Positions 22,823 through 34,800 of a stretch of DNA of 64,000 nt are shown one piece after another; within the stretch, counting starts at the first letter, position 1; every line of letters starts with the position of its first letter. The stretch lies in the NCBI GenBank assembly GCA_905250125.1, contig CAJNOL010000351.1, positions 43,301 through 107,300 on the forward strand, in the 5' to 3' direction. Made by a program: the position numbers and the translations under genes. The stretch comes from Rotaria sordida (lineage: Eukaryota; Rotifera; Eurotatoria; Philodinida; Philodinidae). The notes under the pieces are model-generated. The model made no database searches. It was not told where the DNA came from and saw nothing but the letters and a program-made list of their open reading frames with translations.

Positions 22823-25817
22823 TATTTTATTATACGGATAAAAAAATACTCTACTGATAAAATCTATGTTTTTCATTGACCAGATCGGAATTTTTTACTG
22901 AACACATTCATATTTTTTTTTACTGGTATCAAATGTATTTCTGTCTTGATCCTAATTTTAAGTTGTTTAGTTATATTTCCAAATACAATTTCGATCATCG
23001 AAGAAAGTTTGGTTAAATACTTGGAAAACTAGTCTTTCTATCCATTTGACGAGAAATAATCGTTGATTATTGGATTAGGTATCGAGATATGTTTTCATAC
23101 TTTTTTTTCAAAACTACTTTAGATTGTCTACATTTCATCTTTTATAATATTTACGTCAAGATAATTGCTCCTCTATCCAAAAGTTTCTTTTTATATGACT
23201 ATTCAATATGCTTTTGATTGTGTGATGAAGAAAGGATATTTTATTTATCGTATTAACCACAATACCGGTTTTTTTCTGTATAAGAATTAATTATATGAGG
23301 AAAGTGATAGTATATAGGCGCTACAATAAGATATAGACATTAATCTGAATATCAGCAATAACAGATAATGTTCATAAAAACTGAAATGATATACAATATG
23401 ATTAATGATGAAAGACAGATTATTCCAAAAAGAAGACGTAAATGCTAACAATACTCTAATTATTATCTATCATGTAGGTTTTACTAGGTTAAAGACACGC
23501 ACATTTGAGTAATTTGGTTGCTGGAGTTCATACGACAAGATAATGATTGCTATCAATAGAAGGAGAACATAAAATATGGACACTGGCGCTATCATAACTG
23601 TAAGAACTAAAATTAGATCAATCATTGCATTTCAGCGGGTAGATTTTGCTACAAGTTCGTTAAAAACCAATTGAAGAAAATTCTTTCCTCATAGTTTTTT
23701 GATAGTATTAAACCAAGGTTGATATTTAGTATTAAAATAAGCAAGTTTAATTGTATTCATATTTGGTTTCAAGATTTCATCAAACAAAAATATAGATAAA
23801 TTTTCATTTAGCGAAGAATAATACGTAGTTAATTGAAATTTATTCGAAGATGTACTTATGTCGAAAACAATTATGTCTGATAGATTTTGAAATACTTCTA
23901 ATGTGATTTGTTCCTGTCTTCAGATAAATACTGTAATTACAATAAAGTTGTTAAAACATTTTAACAGTCTCATCATTGTGATGTGTATAATAGGAAATTA
24001 CAATAGAATATAGAATACCATAAAAATAAATAAGTATATCAATGAACCTAAGAAGTTTTGCAAAAGAAAAGTCGTTTTATACTCATTGTGCCAAATCTTT
24101 TTAGATTTAGTGGAATTTCACAAGACTGATGTCTTTCATATGAAATCTTGGACATACTCAGAAAAATAAGAAAATGTTTAGTACTTTTCATACAAAACTT
24201 TCGTAATTCGATCGAATAAAATAAAAGTGTTCTCTCACGAGCTTTTCTATGGTTTGGTAGAATACGAACTAGGACTGTATGCTTTGTAGTGAATTTTTGC
24301 CTGTAAAAAAGAAGTTTCGTATTTTTTCTAAGAAATCATTTTGTATTCAGATGATACAAAAGTTGCGTGCTTTTTGAAAATCTTCATATTTCGATAGAAC
24401 GATAATGGACTTTATATTTTTTCTATCCGATTCGTCAGTGTTCTCTCAGAAAAGAAAAAAAGCTTCGTGTATTTTCTACCAAATCTTCTCGATAAACAGT
24501 AGAAATCAAGGCTCTTCCGAGCCAATATTGCGTGGATGGCATGTCGAAACTGTTTCGTGTAACATATTTTCGGTGGGCGATGGTTGAAAATAGTTTCTCA
24601 TTGACTAAATGTATCAATATTGTGTAATGAGATGACAGTTTTACTTATTCATCAGCGTCATAAATCGTTGCAGTAGTTGTGAGCCAGTGTTATTCAAAGT
24701 CATGAGACTCGAATTCATGGTACCAAAATATTTGGCACAGAGGCACTTTACTTTTGTTTCAGTTTTTAATCTTTCTTTGTTTACCTATGTAACACAGAGG
24801 TAAACAATTGTTCTCAAGCTTTGATCTCACATAGCGCAGTACGAATTTTGATCTAATAGTACAGATAGGTAAGTATGGGAATAAAAATATAGTCATAAGC
24901 GTACAGGTATAATAGTATAGACGTAAGGGTTGGCATGAAATCCTTGATACGAAGCCTTGATTTCAATGGTTCGTAAGAACCTTGATGCGAAATCTTTTCT
25001 ATATAAAACCACAGAAAAAGTTTCTTCTTGTTTGTTCACGGGAAGAATCATTTTAGTTAGCCTATTTGTTTAGAGCGTAGTTTCTATCAAGAGAAAGAAA
25101 CTTGCTAAGTATAATTTCAAACTTGCATATTCAATAGAATTACCTTCAGGGTATAATTAATATTCTTGGTTAGATAATTAATTCAATACAGTAAAAATAA
25201 ATAAATTAACTAGAACGTTATCATATATAGAGATATGTTTTTTAAATTGAATCTCTTCTCTTGTTTGAATATTTGTTGCTTTTCAAAGCTTTATAGATGA
25301 TGCCAAATATCATCATATTGATAACGCAATTACTTGAATTCTGATCAAAAAATTAATTTGTTTAATAGATGTCTGATACAAACAATAGCGTAGGTGATTT
25401 CATCCATTTCTCGAATGCATAAATAGACGTTTTTATCAATGATACAATAACATTCAATAACGATGGCAATCAGCAGTTATAATGAACGTCGTTTTCCATC
25501 GCAACGAAAGCAATAATTGCAAAAGTAATCGTTTTTTGCCATCTTCATATTGTGATTGCTTCTCCGAAAGCTTACGAATATTTCAATGGTGGATTTTAGC
25601 TTGCTCTTAAAGTGGGATCTGGACGAACTACCTATAGGTTATGAAATGCCTAACGACAAAATTTTCAAAAAACGAGGAAATGAGTTTTATTTTCAAGATC
25701 GAATTTGAGTTCATCTGTGAAAATAGTATGAATCGATTTTTTAGTGCATCTTTCAATCGGATGTAGTATTAATTGCAGTTATTAAAAAATAAGTTAGATT
25801 TTTGAATTTACTAGGTA
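22823..25817. other. 3-kb gene-free stretch
   Basis: No convincing gene. A short palindrome, GTTTACCT...AGGTAAAC, lies at about 24779-24805. Overlapping frames on both strands at 24405-24617 are chance. Diverged repeats of phrases such as GTGTTCTCTC and TTTCGTATTTTTTCTA/TTCGTGTATTTTCTA recur between 24220 and 24480, suggesting an old degraded duplication. Confidence 0.4.
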
Positions 25818-26898
25818 TGCGACAACAGAGACCGTCATCAGGTCAGGGCTGCCCTGTACTTCAGGGCAAATTTCTTTTTTTGCCCTGTCCTGTTTGTCCT
25901 ACAGGGCGATCGAAGAAAAGTACAGAGCAGGACAGGGCAAATTTGTTTTGCCTTATTAATTTTTCATGTAAGTTTATTTGGAAGCCTTTTTCGAAGCTAA
26001 ATAGAATCTTTCAAAACATCTATTATCAATGGAATCCCATAAACATCCATCAGTCGATGATGAACCTGTCTTTTCAATTGGTTTCATCAGAACTAATGAA
26101 TTTGATACTCATTCTGATTTATCATTGTACAATACAGTCCTCCCCACTTTAGAAAAGTTTAACCACGGTTATCACATCAAAAATATTTATAACGCATAGA
26201 AAATAAATCGCAACCTCTTGGTAAGTAGCGATGAAAATCTGCAAATCGATAAAATGATAGCATTCAGTCAATCACAATCTCTATGTTCATTGATAAATAT
26301 CTGATTTTTCTGCAGTCATCTTGCTTATTCTTTGGATCCGTACAAGAGAAGTGAAGATACTGGATTAAAGCAAGTTATTTTTTTTTACAAAGAATAAACT
26401 CAAATGACATCACTTTCGCTCGATTATCTTGTAAGTTTTGATCAATTATTTCGTTTTCTTTCACTGATAAGATTTTAAATTTTTCCTCATTAATCAAAAA
26501 TATTTATCAATTTTTATTTTTTTAAATTAGTTATTCAATCTTAATCGACTAGAGAAATTTGAAAATAATCTTGACAACTTAAAAAGACTAACGTGGCATC
26601 TCAGCAGGATTATAATTATATAAAAATAGTATCGTTTTCATAGAATTTAAACGAACTTTTGATTATTTCTACGCATGGATAATATTTTGTTGAAATGACT
26701 TAAATAAGACATATATAATGAACACAAAATCCATTAGATTTATTCATCATGTCATAAATTCACCCTATACTTAAGATTCAATTCAAATACCCTTAGGGCA
26801 CCCTGCCCTGAAGGCAGGCCAAAAAATATTTTATGTTTTATCGTCCAGGGCAGGACAGGGAACAAAAAAAGCGCCCTATGACGGTCTCTGTGCGACAA
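25818..26898. mobile_element. Non-autonomous hAT element with perfect 8-bp target duplication
   Basis: The element proper is 25826-26890. It starts CAGAGACCGTCAT and ends with the inverse, ATGACGGTCTCTG, and is bracketed by an exact 8-bp direct duplication TGCGACAA at 25818-25825 and 26891-26898. The 8-bp duplication and CAGAG-type ends are hAT hallmarks. Both ends are packed with CAGGGCA/TGCCCTG subterminal repeats in alternating orientation, as expected for transposase binding. The 1,065-bp interior contains only fragmentary frames and no recognisable hAT transposase. The intact duplication argues for a fairly recent insertion. Confidence 0.9.
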
Positions 26899-27224
26899 CG
26901 CATCTTGGTGACATGTATGACTGATACAATAAATAAGTGATGGCGACATCTGAATCGACAGACAAAACGGCAAAAGTCTTATAGTGGTAAACATTTGCAG
27001 AACATGGAGGACAAAAACAAGAACAACTTTATCTGCATTGCAAGTTAGAAAAAAAATATTACCTTCTATCTTTACGAGCAACTATTATAACAAATCGTTC
27101 TTAAACAGTGTTTGGGCATTGTGTAGGTGAATATAACGAACACTGTATCTGGTCTTTTTATGTGGTATTTCATTATACATTTAACGTAGAAAAAATTGAT
27201 AAACGTAATATTTAAGTCAAAACA
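26899..27224. other. Short upstream region of the GNAT gene
   Basis: No gene; presumably contains the promoter of the following gene. Confidence 0.4.
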
Positions 27225-28310
27225 ATGTCTACAATGAACATATTAACAAAGGGCATTGAACTATTTGAACTAAATGAATTATTTTGTGAAAATAAAAAAT
27301 CATTTTATCTTTATATTGCAAACTATGCTGCTTCTGATGGTAATGAGAACGAACAAGATAATAAACCATTACGTTTCCATAAAATAGAAAATATGATTGA
27401 TTGTATTTTTTCACCAAATATGTTTTGGAGCTTTTATAATGCAATACTAAATACAGATATTTGTGATACAATGGAACATTATCATTGCAATGACAAGGAT
27501 AAAATAATTAAACAAATATTATCCTTAGCATCTGATTATAAGTGTCCAACACGTTTACAAGTGAAGCCGTCAGCTTTTGATACACAAAAACTATTGAAAC
27601 GTTATGGATTCTTTGAATTACCACAAATGAACGATGAATATCAATATATTGATTTTTATCATAGTGATAATTTATTAAAATATGATGACGCCAAGTCCGA
27701 TATAAAAATATATGAACTAGATGATTCGACACAAGCCGATTGTCGATTGAGAAAATTAGAATGGGGTTATGTTTTATGTGAAAGTTTCGGATTTAGAAAT
27801 GCTGAAATTCATGGACCATTTTATGCAGATGTATGGAGTCGAGTCGAAGTCGGACCAACTAAACCGATACGAATGTTTATTGCTGTGAAGGATGATCGGG
27901 TAATTGGTGGATGTCACTTAACTTTAGCCAGTGGTATTGCTTGTTTATTCAATGTAACAACGCTGAAAAATGAACGTGGAAAAGGTATAGGCAAGGCATT
28001 ATCACTAACAGCCATGGTAAACGCTAGAGAACTAAATTATCGTTATATGACGTTGCAGGCAAGTCGTATGGGTGCACCTATTTACAAAAAATTGGGCTTT
28101 AAACCTATTCCATCACCATATAAGTCATATGTTAAAATTGCTACAGCTGCATGGTATTACAAAATAATCGAAATGCCACTGGCAATGTTTGGTATTCAGC
28201 GTTTACAACGACTTATAAATATTATTCAAAAACTATCGAAGAATCTTCTACTAGTTATGATGATTGTGATCATACCTGTGGGTATACTCATAGCTAGAAT
28301 GTTTAAATAA
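27225..28310 (+). CDS. GNAT-family N-acetyltransferase with C-terminal membrane anchor
   Basis: An intact intronless 361-residue frame. The catalytic part lies in the second half: the strand MFIAVKDDRVIGGCHL (217-232), then ACLFNVTTLKNERGKGIGKA, whose RGKGIGKA (251-258) is the acetyl-CoA pyrophosphate-binding motif A, followed by MTLQASRMGAPIYKKLGF (275-292), the GNAT motif B with the Y-K-K-L-G-F ending. Residues 1-210 are a variable N-terminal half that may be a second, degenerate acyltransferase fold. Residues about 340-357 (LLLVMMIVIIPVGILIA) form a single hydrophobic helix followed by only four residues, so it looks tail-anchored with the enzyme facing the cytosol. The substrate is unknown. 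The absence of introns and this architecture suggest foreign origin; bacterial or fungal homologues are to be expected. Confidence 0.82.
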   Translation: MSTMNILTKGIELFELNELFCENKKSFYLYIANYAASDGNENEQDNKPLRFHKIENMIDCIFSPNMFWSFYNAILNTDICDTMEHYHCNDKDKIIKQILSLASDYKCPTRLQVKPSAFDTQKLLKRYGFFELPQMNDEYQYIDFYHSDNLLKYDDAKSDIKIYELDDSTQADCRLRKLEWGYVLCESFGFRNAEIHGPFYADVWSRVEVGPTKPIRMFIAVKDDRVIGGCHLTLASGIACLFNVTTLKNERGKGIGKALSLTAMVNARELNYRYMTLQASRMGAPIYKKLGFKPIPSPYKSYVKIATAAWYYKIIEMPLAMFGIQRLQRLINIIQKLSKNLLLVMMIVIIPVGILIARMFK

Positions 28311-28473
28311 GTAATGGTCAGTTCATATTCATATAAATATTCTAGAAATAAGAAAATTTAACTATGTAGTTTTCTTAATAATTTTAACTATGCTGATTTT
28401 CAGTTTTTTTTATTATATCAGTGTACGAACCAACTTCCATATATACCGAATAAATAATATTGATTAGTTATTT
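28311..28473. other. 3' flank of the GNAT gene
   Basis: A/T-rich sequence; includes AATAAATAA-type words at about 28449 that could serve in 3'-end formation. Confidence 0.3.
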
Positions 28474-29012
28474 CCCATGTCGCTAAAACCGGTCTAAAAC
28501 CGCCGATTAACCGCGGTTAACCATCCGGTTAACTGGGCGCTTAACCGTTCGGTTAACTGGAGTTAACCGCGGTTAACCGGCGGTTCTTTTTCATGATATA
28601 TTTTTATTTCTCACTGGATGAGTATTTTTTAACTCTTAGAAAATTGTCAGATTTAAGTCGAAATCGCGCTTCCCTATATTAGTAAACGTGCTGAAGCCGC
28701 CGGTACTAGCCACATCGGCTAATTTTGCTTAATTTACGAGTTTGAATATTTCATTAAAGATGCCGCTAGAAAAATCACAATAAGTTAGAACATTAACCAA
28801 TAGAAAAGTTTGTAGTGTCATCTAAAAAAATGTACTAAAAGAGACTTAAATTGTTTTTTTTGAGTAAAAAATGATGTTCTTAGAAAGACCAATATTAATT
28901 TTACCAAAAAATCGGTCGAAAACTGATGAAAAACAAATGAACCGGTCGAACCGGCGGTTTTTTCACAAACCGCGGTTAACCGACGGTTTTAATAAAAAAG
29001 AAGCGACATGGG
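28474..29012. mobile_element. Palindrome-rich transposon-like element (CCGGTTAACCG repeats)
   Basis: Bounded by an inverted 11-bp end, CCCATGTCGCT on the left and AGCGACATGGG on the right. Inside, both ends carry clusters of the palindromic word GGTTAACCG and its variants (for example CGCGGTTAACC, CCGGTTAACTGG, GGTTAACCGG at 28505-28587 and 28935-28995), much more GC-rich than the flanks. Such paired subterminal repeats fit a non-autonomous DNA transposon. No unambiguous target duplication is visible, so the class stays open. A short frame at 28871-29065 crosses the right end and is chance. Confidence 0.6.
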
Positions 29013-30880
29013 TTGTAAATTCTGACTTAGACTTAAAGTATGTATTGAAAATCAGACTAAGTTAGTTGTCTACAGTTTTGTCACTGACTCGTGTAAGTGA
29101 AGTTAGCAGAGAATTTGAGCTTTTCTGCCTAATATTTTTTTTGCAAAAATTGTGCTAGACCTTTTGAAGATAGTGTAGAACGGAGAATTTCATGCTTTTA
29201 TAAAAAACTTTAGGTTTATAGCTTAAATACTTTTTTAAAGTTGTAATATGTTTAAGTGTTGTTTATCATATAGAAGTATATACTATTAGGATTCAATATA
29301 TATGGCAATGATTCTTTCCTATATTTTTTCTCCTGTTGTGAAGCAGTAACGATAATTCGTAATGTAAAATGAAGCGTGTTTTAGTGTTATTTGCTTGTTA
29401 CGAGTATCTCATGTTCTAAATGTAGAGTCAATGGTTATTGATCAGCACTAGACAAGCTATAATGTCTTTTCATCAACATATATATGCGAAGCTTTGTATT
29501 AATGCAGTCGTACTGTTGCATCATTGATGAAGTAAGAGTTGAAATTATTCAGAAGGATTTTCTCAGCAAAGTACAGCGATGACTTCAATCAGAATGATTC
29601 GAACTGCACGCACAAGTGAATGTTTTTCCTTTGAATAAGTAGTAAAAACTATAACAATAGTCTTTGCCGTTGTTATGTATGTATCAATTCCAGTTATGTG
29701 GGCATCAGTTCGAGTAGGTTTGGTTCATATTTAACATAAATAATAATTTGTTGTTATAGAACAAGAATCAAAAGAGATAAGTACACGAATACTGAATATG
29801 TACCCAGTAGAACTGGTACATACTTAGTTGTTGTGATATTCAATAATTAGAAATTAAACCTCCGAGAATAAGGCTATCATGTTTCAAAAGTTTCAGTATT
29901 GTTTTAACTCGATGTTATTCAAACTCTAGTCCATACTCATAGCTTCTGTCAATGAAGTTTACTGTTTATCTGAAATTTTTGAAACTTAGCTCATACATCT
30001 TTGCTTCGAATATTCATAATAGATTTACAGATGACTACCGCATGAGAAAGATATCTTATTGTTTCTTTCTGACTTTTCACATCTTATCGATATTTATGCG
30101 GTTCCAAGATGTTTTCTTGTTTATTTATGTTATTAACATTACTTTCGAATTCTCTTGCCAGTAGATAGTCAAAACCTTTTAATAACAATTCTACACACTA
30201 GCAAACAAATATTGTTGCGTCCAAAAGGATGTCAAAGTTTTGCTATCATTAAAGAGGAAAAAAGAAAGAATTTTTTATGAATTTGTTACGTATGTATATT
30301 TTACTCGTCAAATGCAATTTATATATTCAATTTGATAAAATATATAATATTCAAGCAACTCAGTAATAAGCATATGTACTGAAAATTTTCGAGATTTCAC
30401 ATTTTGTTGTTGTGAAAAAATTTAGCTTGAAAATTAGCAGAACGTCAGAAGGACTTTAGTATCGCAAAAATGAAGAATTTTATTATTCAATGCAAAACTT
30501 TTATAATGGATGTGACCGAGCGTACTGTGAAAAGTATTGTTTTGGGCCATGATATTGTAGAAACTATTTTCTCACCGTTAAAAAACTCTTGAATATACCT
30601 TTAATATACTTATTACATAGAGTTGGATGGATTCTAATTTTTTTTTTATTCAACCAAATGAGTATCATTGGATTAAAATCTGTAGCCTTAATAAGAGTAT
30701 TGAATGTGATGAGAATAACAATCAATACACGGTTATCATCAAAATTTTGAATGCAACAGAAACGGAAAATTTTAAGTTTCGAATGTCTTTAAGTGCAGAA
30801 TAAACTTTCCTGTAAATATTTAATTGGTTCTATGAAGATATTAAGTGCTCTTTTCAACAGAGTATTCAACTCTGTTTTAG
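29013..30880. other. 1.9-kb gene-free stretch upstream of the GGCT-like gene
   Basis: Nothing recognised apart from a short hairpin (TATGTACCC...GGTACATA near 29797-29822). A TTTTAG immediately before the next ATG (30875-30880) is a possible splice acceptor, either for a 5'-UTR intron or for spliced-leader addition. Confidence 0.4.
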
Positions 30881-31828
30881 ATGAATATATCTGACTCCAC
30901 TTCGGAGCCCTTGTTTCCATTAAGTTATCCAGAGTACGTGTACAATTTCGCGTATGGCTCCAATATGCATCCTGATATTTTAACTGGTCGACGAAAAATT
31001 CGGCCAGTAGAATCGATTCCAGGAATATTGGAAGGATGGCAGTTGACGTTTGACTTACGTGGTATTCCAGCGGTTGAACCATGCTTTGGAAATATTAAAG
31101 AAAATCCTGATTCTGAAATTCATGGTGTACTACATAAGATGACTAGTAAAGAATTTAGACATTTAATGGCAACTGAAGGAGGAAGTGGAATAGATGCAAA
31201 TGGATATATACCGAAAAAAGTCAATGTGCATGCTTATGATGGTCGTATAATTGAAGCCTATGTATTAGTAGTTCGTCAGACAAGTCCAGCTATATTATAT
31301 CATCATGCAGTGCCTAGTCATCGTTATATTGGTCTTCTACGTAATGGTGCAACACACTATAATATTCATCCATTATACATTGAATATTTACAATCTTTAC
31401 CTTCGATTGAACGTAACAAACCTGTCATGATATTAGTTACTATTGAAATATTATTACTAACTACATTGTTGTCACCTATTTGGATTCCTGGAATAATTTA
31501 TTACGTATGTACGAATCAAAAGGCACATGCTCGATCATTCTTTTTTACACTGATGATGACCAATTTATGGCGCATCTATCGTTTTTTTGGCAGAAAGAGA
31601 GTTATTCAACCTTATTATTCTGCATCGTTTCCTCGAGGAAGTACACATTTCAAAGCAAATACAGAGACCTTTCGTGCTGAAGTACAGATCGATGAGCAAA
31701 CGTTACCAGATACTGTATCAGACATTTCATCAGAACCGATTTTATCTTCAACATCTCCTTCACTAATCAAACAACGAAAGATTAATCAAATTTTGGCTGA
31801 AGAAGCTGAACAGCAGTATGATGAATAA
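30881..31828 (+). CDS. Gamma-glutamylcyclotransferase-like protein with transmembrane segment
   Basis: An intact intronless 315-residue frame. The N-terminal 170 residues match the GGCT/AIG2-like fold: YNFAYGSNM (21-29) is the signature glycine-rich YGSN loop binding the gamma-glutamyl group, HGVLHKM follows, and Glu99 in ATEGG sits at the position of the family's catalytic glutamate. VPSHRYIGLLRNGA is the typical C-terminal helix, here ending the enzyme domain. Residues about 182-210 form a long hydrophobic segment, followed by a basic, then Ser/Thr/Glu-rich 100-residue tail, so the enzyme appears membrane-attached. The reaction in related enzymes is release of 5-oxoproline from gamma-glutamyl amines or peptides; the substrate here is unknown. 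Like the GNAT gene it is single-exon and membrane-linked. The start is chosen as the ATG directly after a TTTTAG acceptor-like site. Confidence 0.85.
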   Translation: MNISDSTSEPLFPLSYPEYVYNFAYGSNMHPDILTGRRKIRPVESIPGILEGWQLTFDLRGIPAVEPCFGNIKENPDSEIHGVLHKMTSKEFRHLMATEGGSGIDANGYIPKKVNVHAYDGRIIEAYVLVVRQTSPAILYHHAVPSHRYIGLLRNGATHYNIHPLYIEYLQSLPSIERNKPVMILVTIEILLLTTLLSPIWIPGIIYYVCTNQKAHARSFFFTLMMTNLWRIYRFFGRKRVIQPYYSASFPRGSTHFKANTETFRAEVQIDEQTLPDTVSDISSEPILSSTSPSLIKQRKINQILAEEAEQQYDE

Positions 31829-34800
31829 TAAAAGTATTGTTTACATCGACAATGGACTTGCTATTAATATAAACTTTTCTATGAAAACGAAGTTTGATTG
31901 AACATTGTGTGTCAACTACCGTACAATTTAAGAACATAGACTACTTTGATTTCATTCATCAATATGTAAATACTTGTGATTTCCCTTGCTAATCGAAGTC
32001 AGGACAGCGCAATTTTTCATTTAAGTAATGAACAGAATTGAATGATAAAAAGCTTCTAATCGTATAAGCTCATTATGACTGCAATCACAATAAAACTAAA
32101 CAAGCAATAAAAAAAACATACGACACACTGTTTGGTTCGACTAAGATCATCAATTTAGATATTCCAAAAAGTTAGAGTTTCTGGATTGACATATTAGTTC
32201 AATTAATTAATAAACGATAAGCATTGCTCTTCGTACTCGATAGTTCTTCAAAATGTACGAAAAGTTATGATTACTGAATAAATCACTAGGATGAGAATAA
32301 ATCTATTTAAAAAAAAACAGATCGATCTGTATATCTTAAATACCAATCAATCTACTTTTCAGTAATCAAGCTTTTGTCGAAGTAAAATTTTTTTTTTCTT
32401 AGATAAGTGCATAATATTAATGAATAAAAATAAATGCAGATTTTTACTCTCAAACATGTTTCGTGTGATTTATTAAAATAGAAATACTCTTTACAGCACT
32501 TTGCTACAATAAATCATAAATGTAAGAAACAGAAAAATTAAAAAAATAGAACATCAAGCAACAGTCAAAGGTAACGAATAGCCTATAAAGAACAGTAAAC
32601 TTTTATTTTCTTTTTATGACGACCGAAAATACAGTGTAAAGAGTTCATTCTAAGATCATTAGACAGAATATTTTTTTCTCTACGAAACTGCTGACTTGAT
32701 TTCTTCACATAAGTTGTTCTTGTTGACAAAAACTAAAAAAAATTGGCACCTACTCAACTGCGATAGTCAAACAGCACAAAAATGATTAAAAAACTGTTTT
32801 TTTCTTGAAACCAGTTACCTCAAAATTTGATATATGTTACAAAATATTTAATCAATTCTACACCATTTGCTGCTTCGGAATTTTGTGGAAAATATCTAAG
32901 AGAAAAATTTTTGGAATGAAAACTCGAAAACATCATAAAGAATCCTTTTCTGATGGGTTTATACCATTATTTGTTTTTAATTGAAAACACTCTAAAGATT
33001 TTCATTGCTTAGTTGAAATGTTACATCATTTTATCTAGGATTAAAGTCGATGGCCGATTATATAACAATGAACCTTTCATAGAATATGTCTGACTTTTGA
33101 AATCACAAATTCCAAAAGTTCATCCAAAGAAATAGTGCTTAATATTAGTTCTAAAGCATTTACATGTGAATGATACTATCAGAAACCTAAAAAAGAAGGT
33201 TTTGAAGTCGTATTGCACAAATTTCTGTGTTTATTAATGCTAAATACTTTACATTTAGTATCAGACTTGATGGACACAGTCTTGTACAAATCATTAGATA
33301 TCCGCAGAAAATGTCAAAAGATCGCAGTTGTGCAGTTGAGTGACTGTCTAACTTTCCTAATACTACTTGCTAACAAGAATAACTTATAATTGAAAAACCA
33401 AGTCGACATTATCATAGAAAGAAAAATTATCTATCGAATGAGTTTAGAACGGACTCTTTGGACTGTATTTTTGGTCTTTATTAAAAGAACATGGAAGTGT
33501 CCAATTGTTTATGAGTCACCAGTAACGTTGGTAATCACCAAATGAAACATATAAATATATTTGGTCTATACCACACTTCGAAAATGATGAGATTAGGCGA
33601 CAAAATAGTCTCATGAGCTTAGTTGGTTTGTTCCATTCTATCCTATGGTATGAATAATGGGTCCCATCTTATTCCATGAGACAATTCGTCTAATATAAAG
33701 GTTTTTTCAAGATTTGAATTGACTCTCATGACTTATGACATTATCCAGCAATGTGTTCTGATGATTTTCATTCGCCTTCATTGATGCATATCTGAAGAGA
33801 AAAATCTATCATTGATAATTTCCCTATGATATTATGTCTCTAAATATAAAATTTATTAATAAAACAGTATTCATTAAAAACAAAAACAAAGATAAATTTA
33901 ATATTGTTTCTTTAACAAAGGATATACTGTTTTTACAATGATAATGATGTCTTATTATACCCATAAGAAATGAAATTAAGCTATACAATCAAGAAAATTA
34001 CGTAACAGTAGTGCAACAAAAGTGCAATCTTAAAAAGTACTATCATGAATATGAACATATGATTACACCTTGCGTATGTACTTACAACATTATTTAGTAG
34101 TAAGTATTTCTTGTTACAGTTTTTTAGACTATTTAAGAATATTCTCGTGCATACCAACCAGTATAAACTGCTCCCGTAACAATTATTTGTTATTGACATA
34201 TAAATAACCAGAGAACGAATTGCACTTTGAAATTGATTTTATATAGGCTTAATAGTGAATAACCATGCATTGTCACAATGTGAATTTGATAAAATATATG
34301 AAATATGTTGTGTATCATCGGTGTCGTTTCTGTAATTTAAACATAGAGATGGTGCTGGTGGATACATGAGATATGTTATTATTATTAAATTGAGAAAGAT
34401 TTATTAAAATTTTTGTATTTGATATATTTCATCGTAAGAGAAAACAAATTTTTTTTTTAATTTCGATTAGTTCAATCTTCTCATCATTTACACAAATGAA
34501 AAAAATCACTATTTAAAAAATTCTTATCTCATGTTCAGATTCTCAAAAAGAAAAAATTGTTTTAATATACTTAATGAATTAAAATTAAGTTAAATATTAC
34601 AATATTAATAACAATTATCCGAAACAGTTTCGTTGAAAGAAAAACGAAATTATAAAATCCTATTCATCTATTCATAATATCTGAAAATAAAATACTTATA
34701 TTAACTCTAATTATTGAAATATACCGTTGTTGTTGTGGTTATTCTTGTTTTATTGACAGTCAGAATAATCGTTATAATTCCAATTTCCAGTGCACACAAC

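Noticed and set aside
24405-24617. Overlapping open frames on both strands
   Set aside because: Neither has a domain or splice context; mutual shadowing in a locally GC-richer patch.
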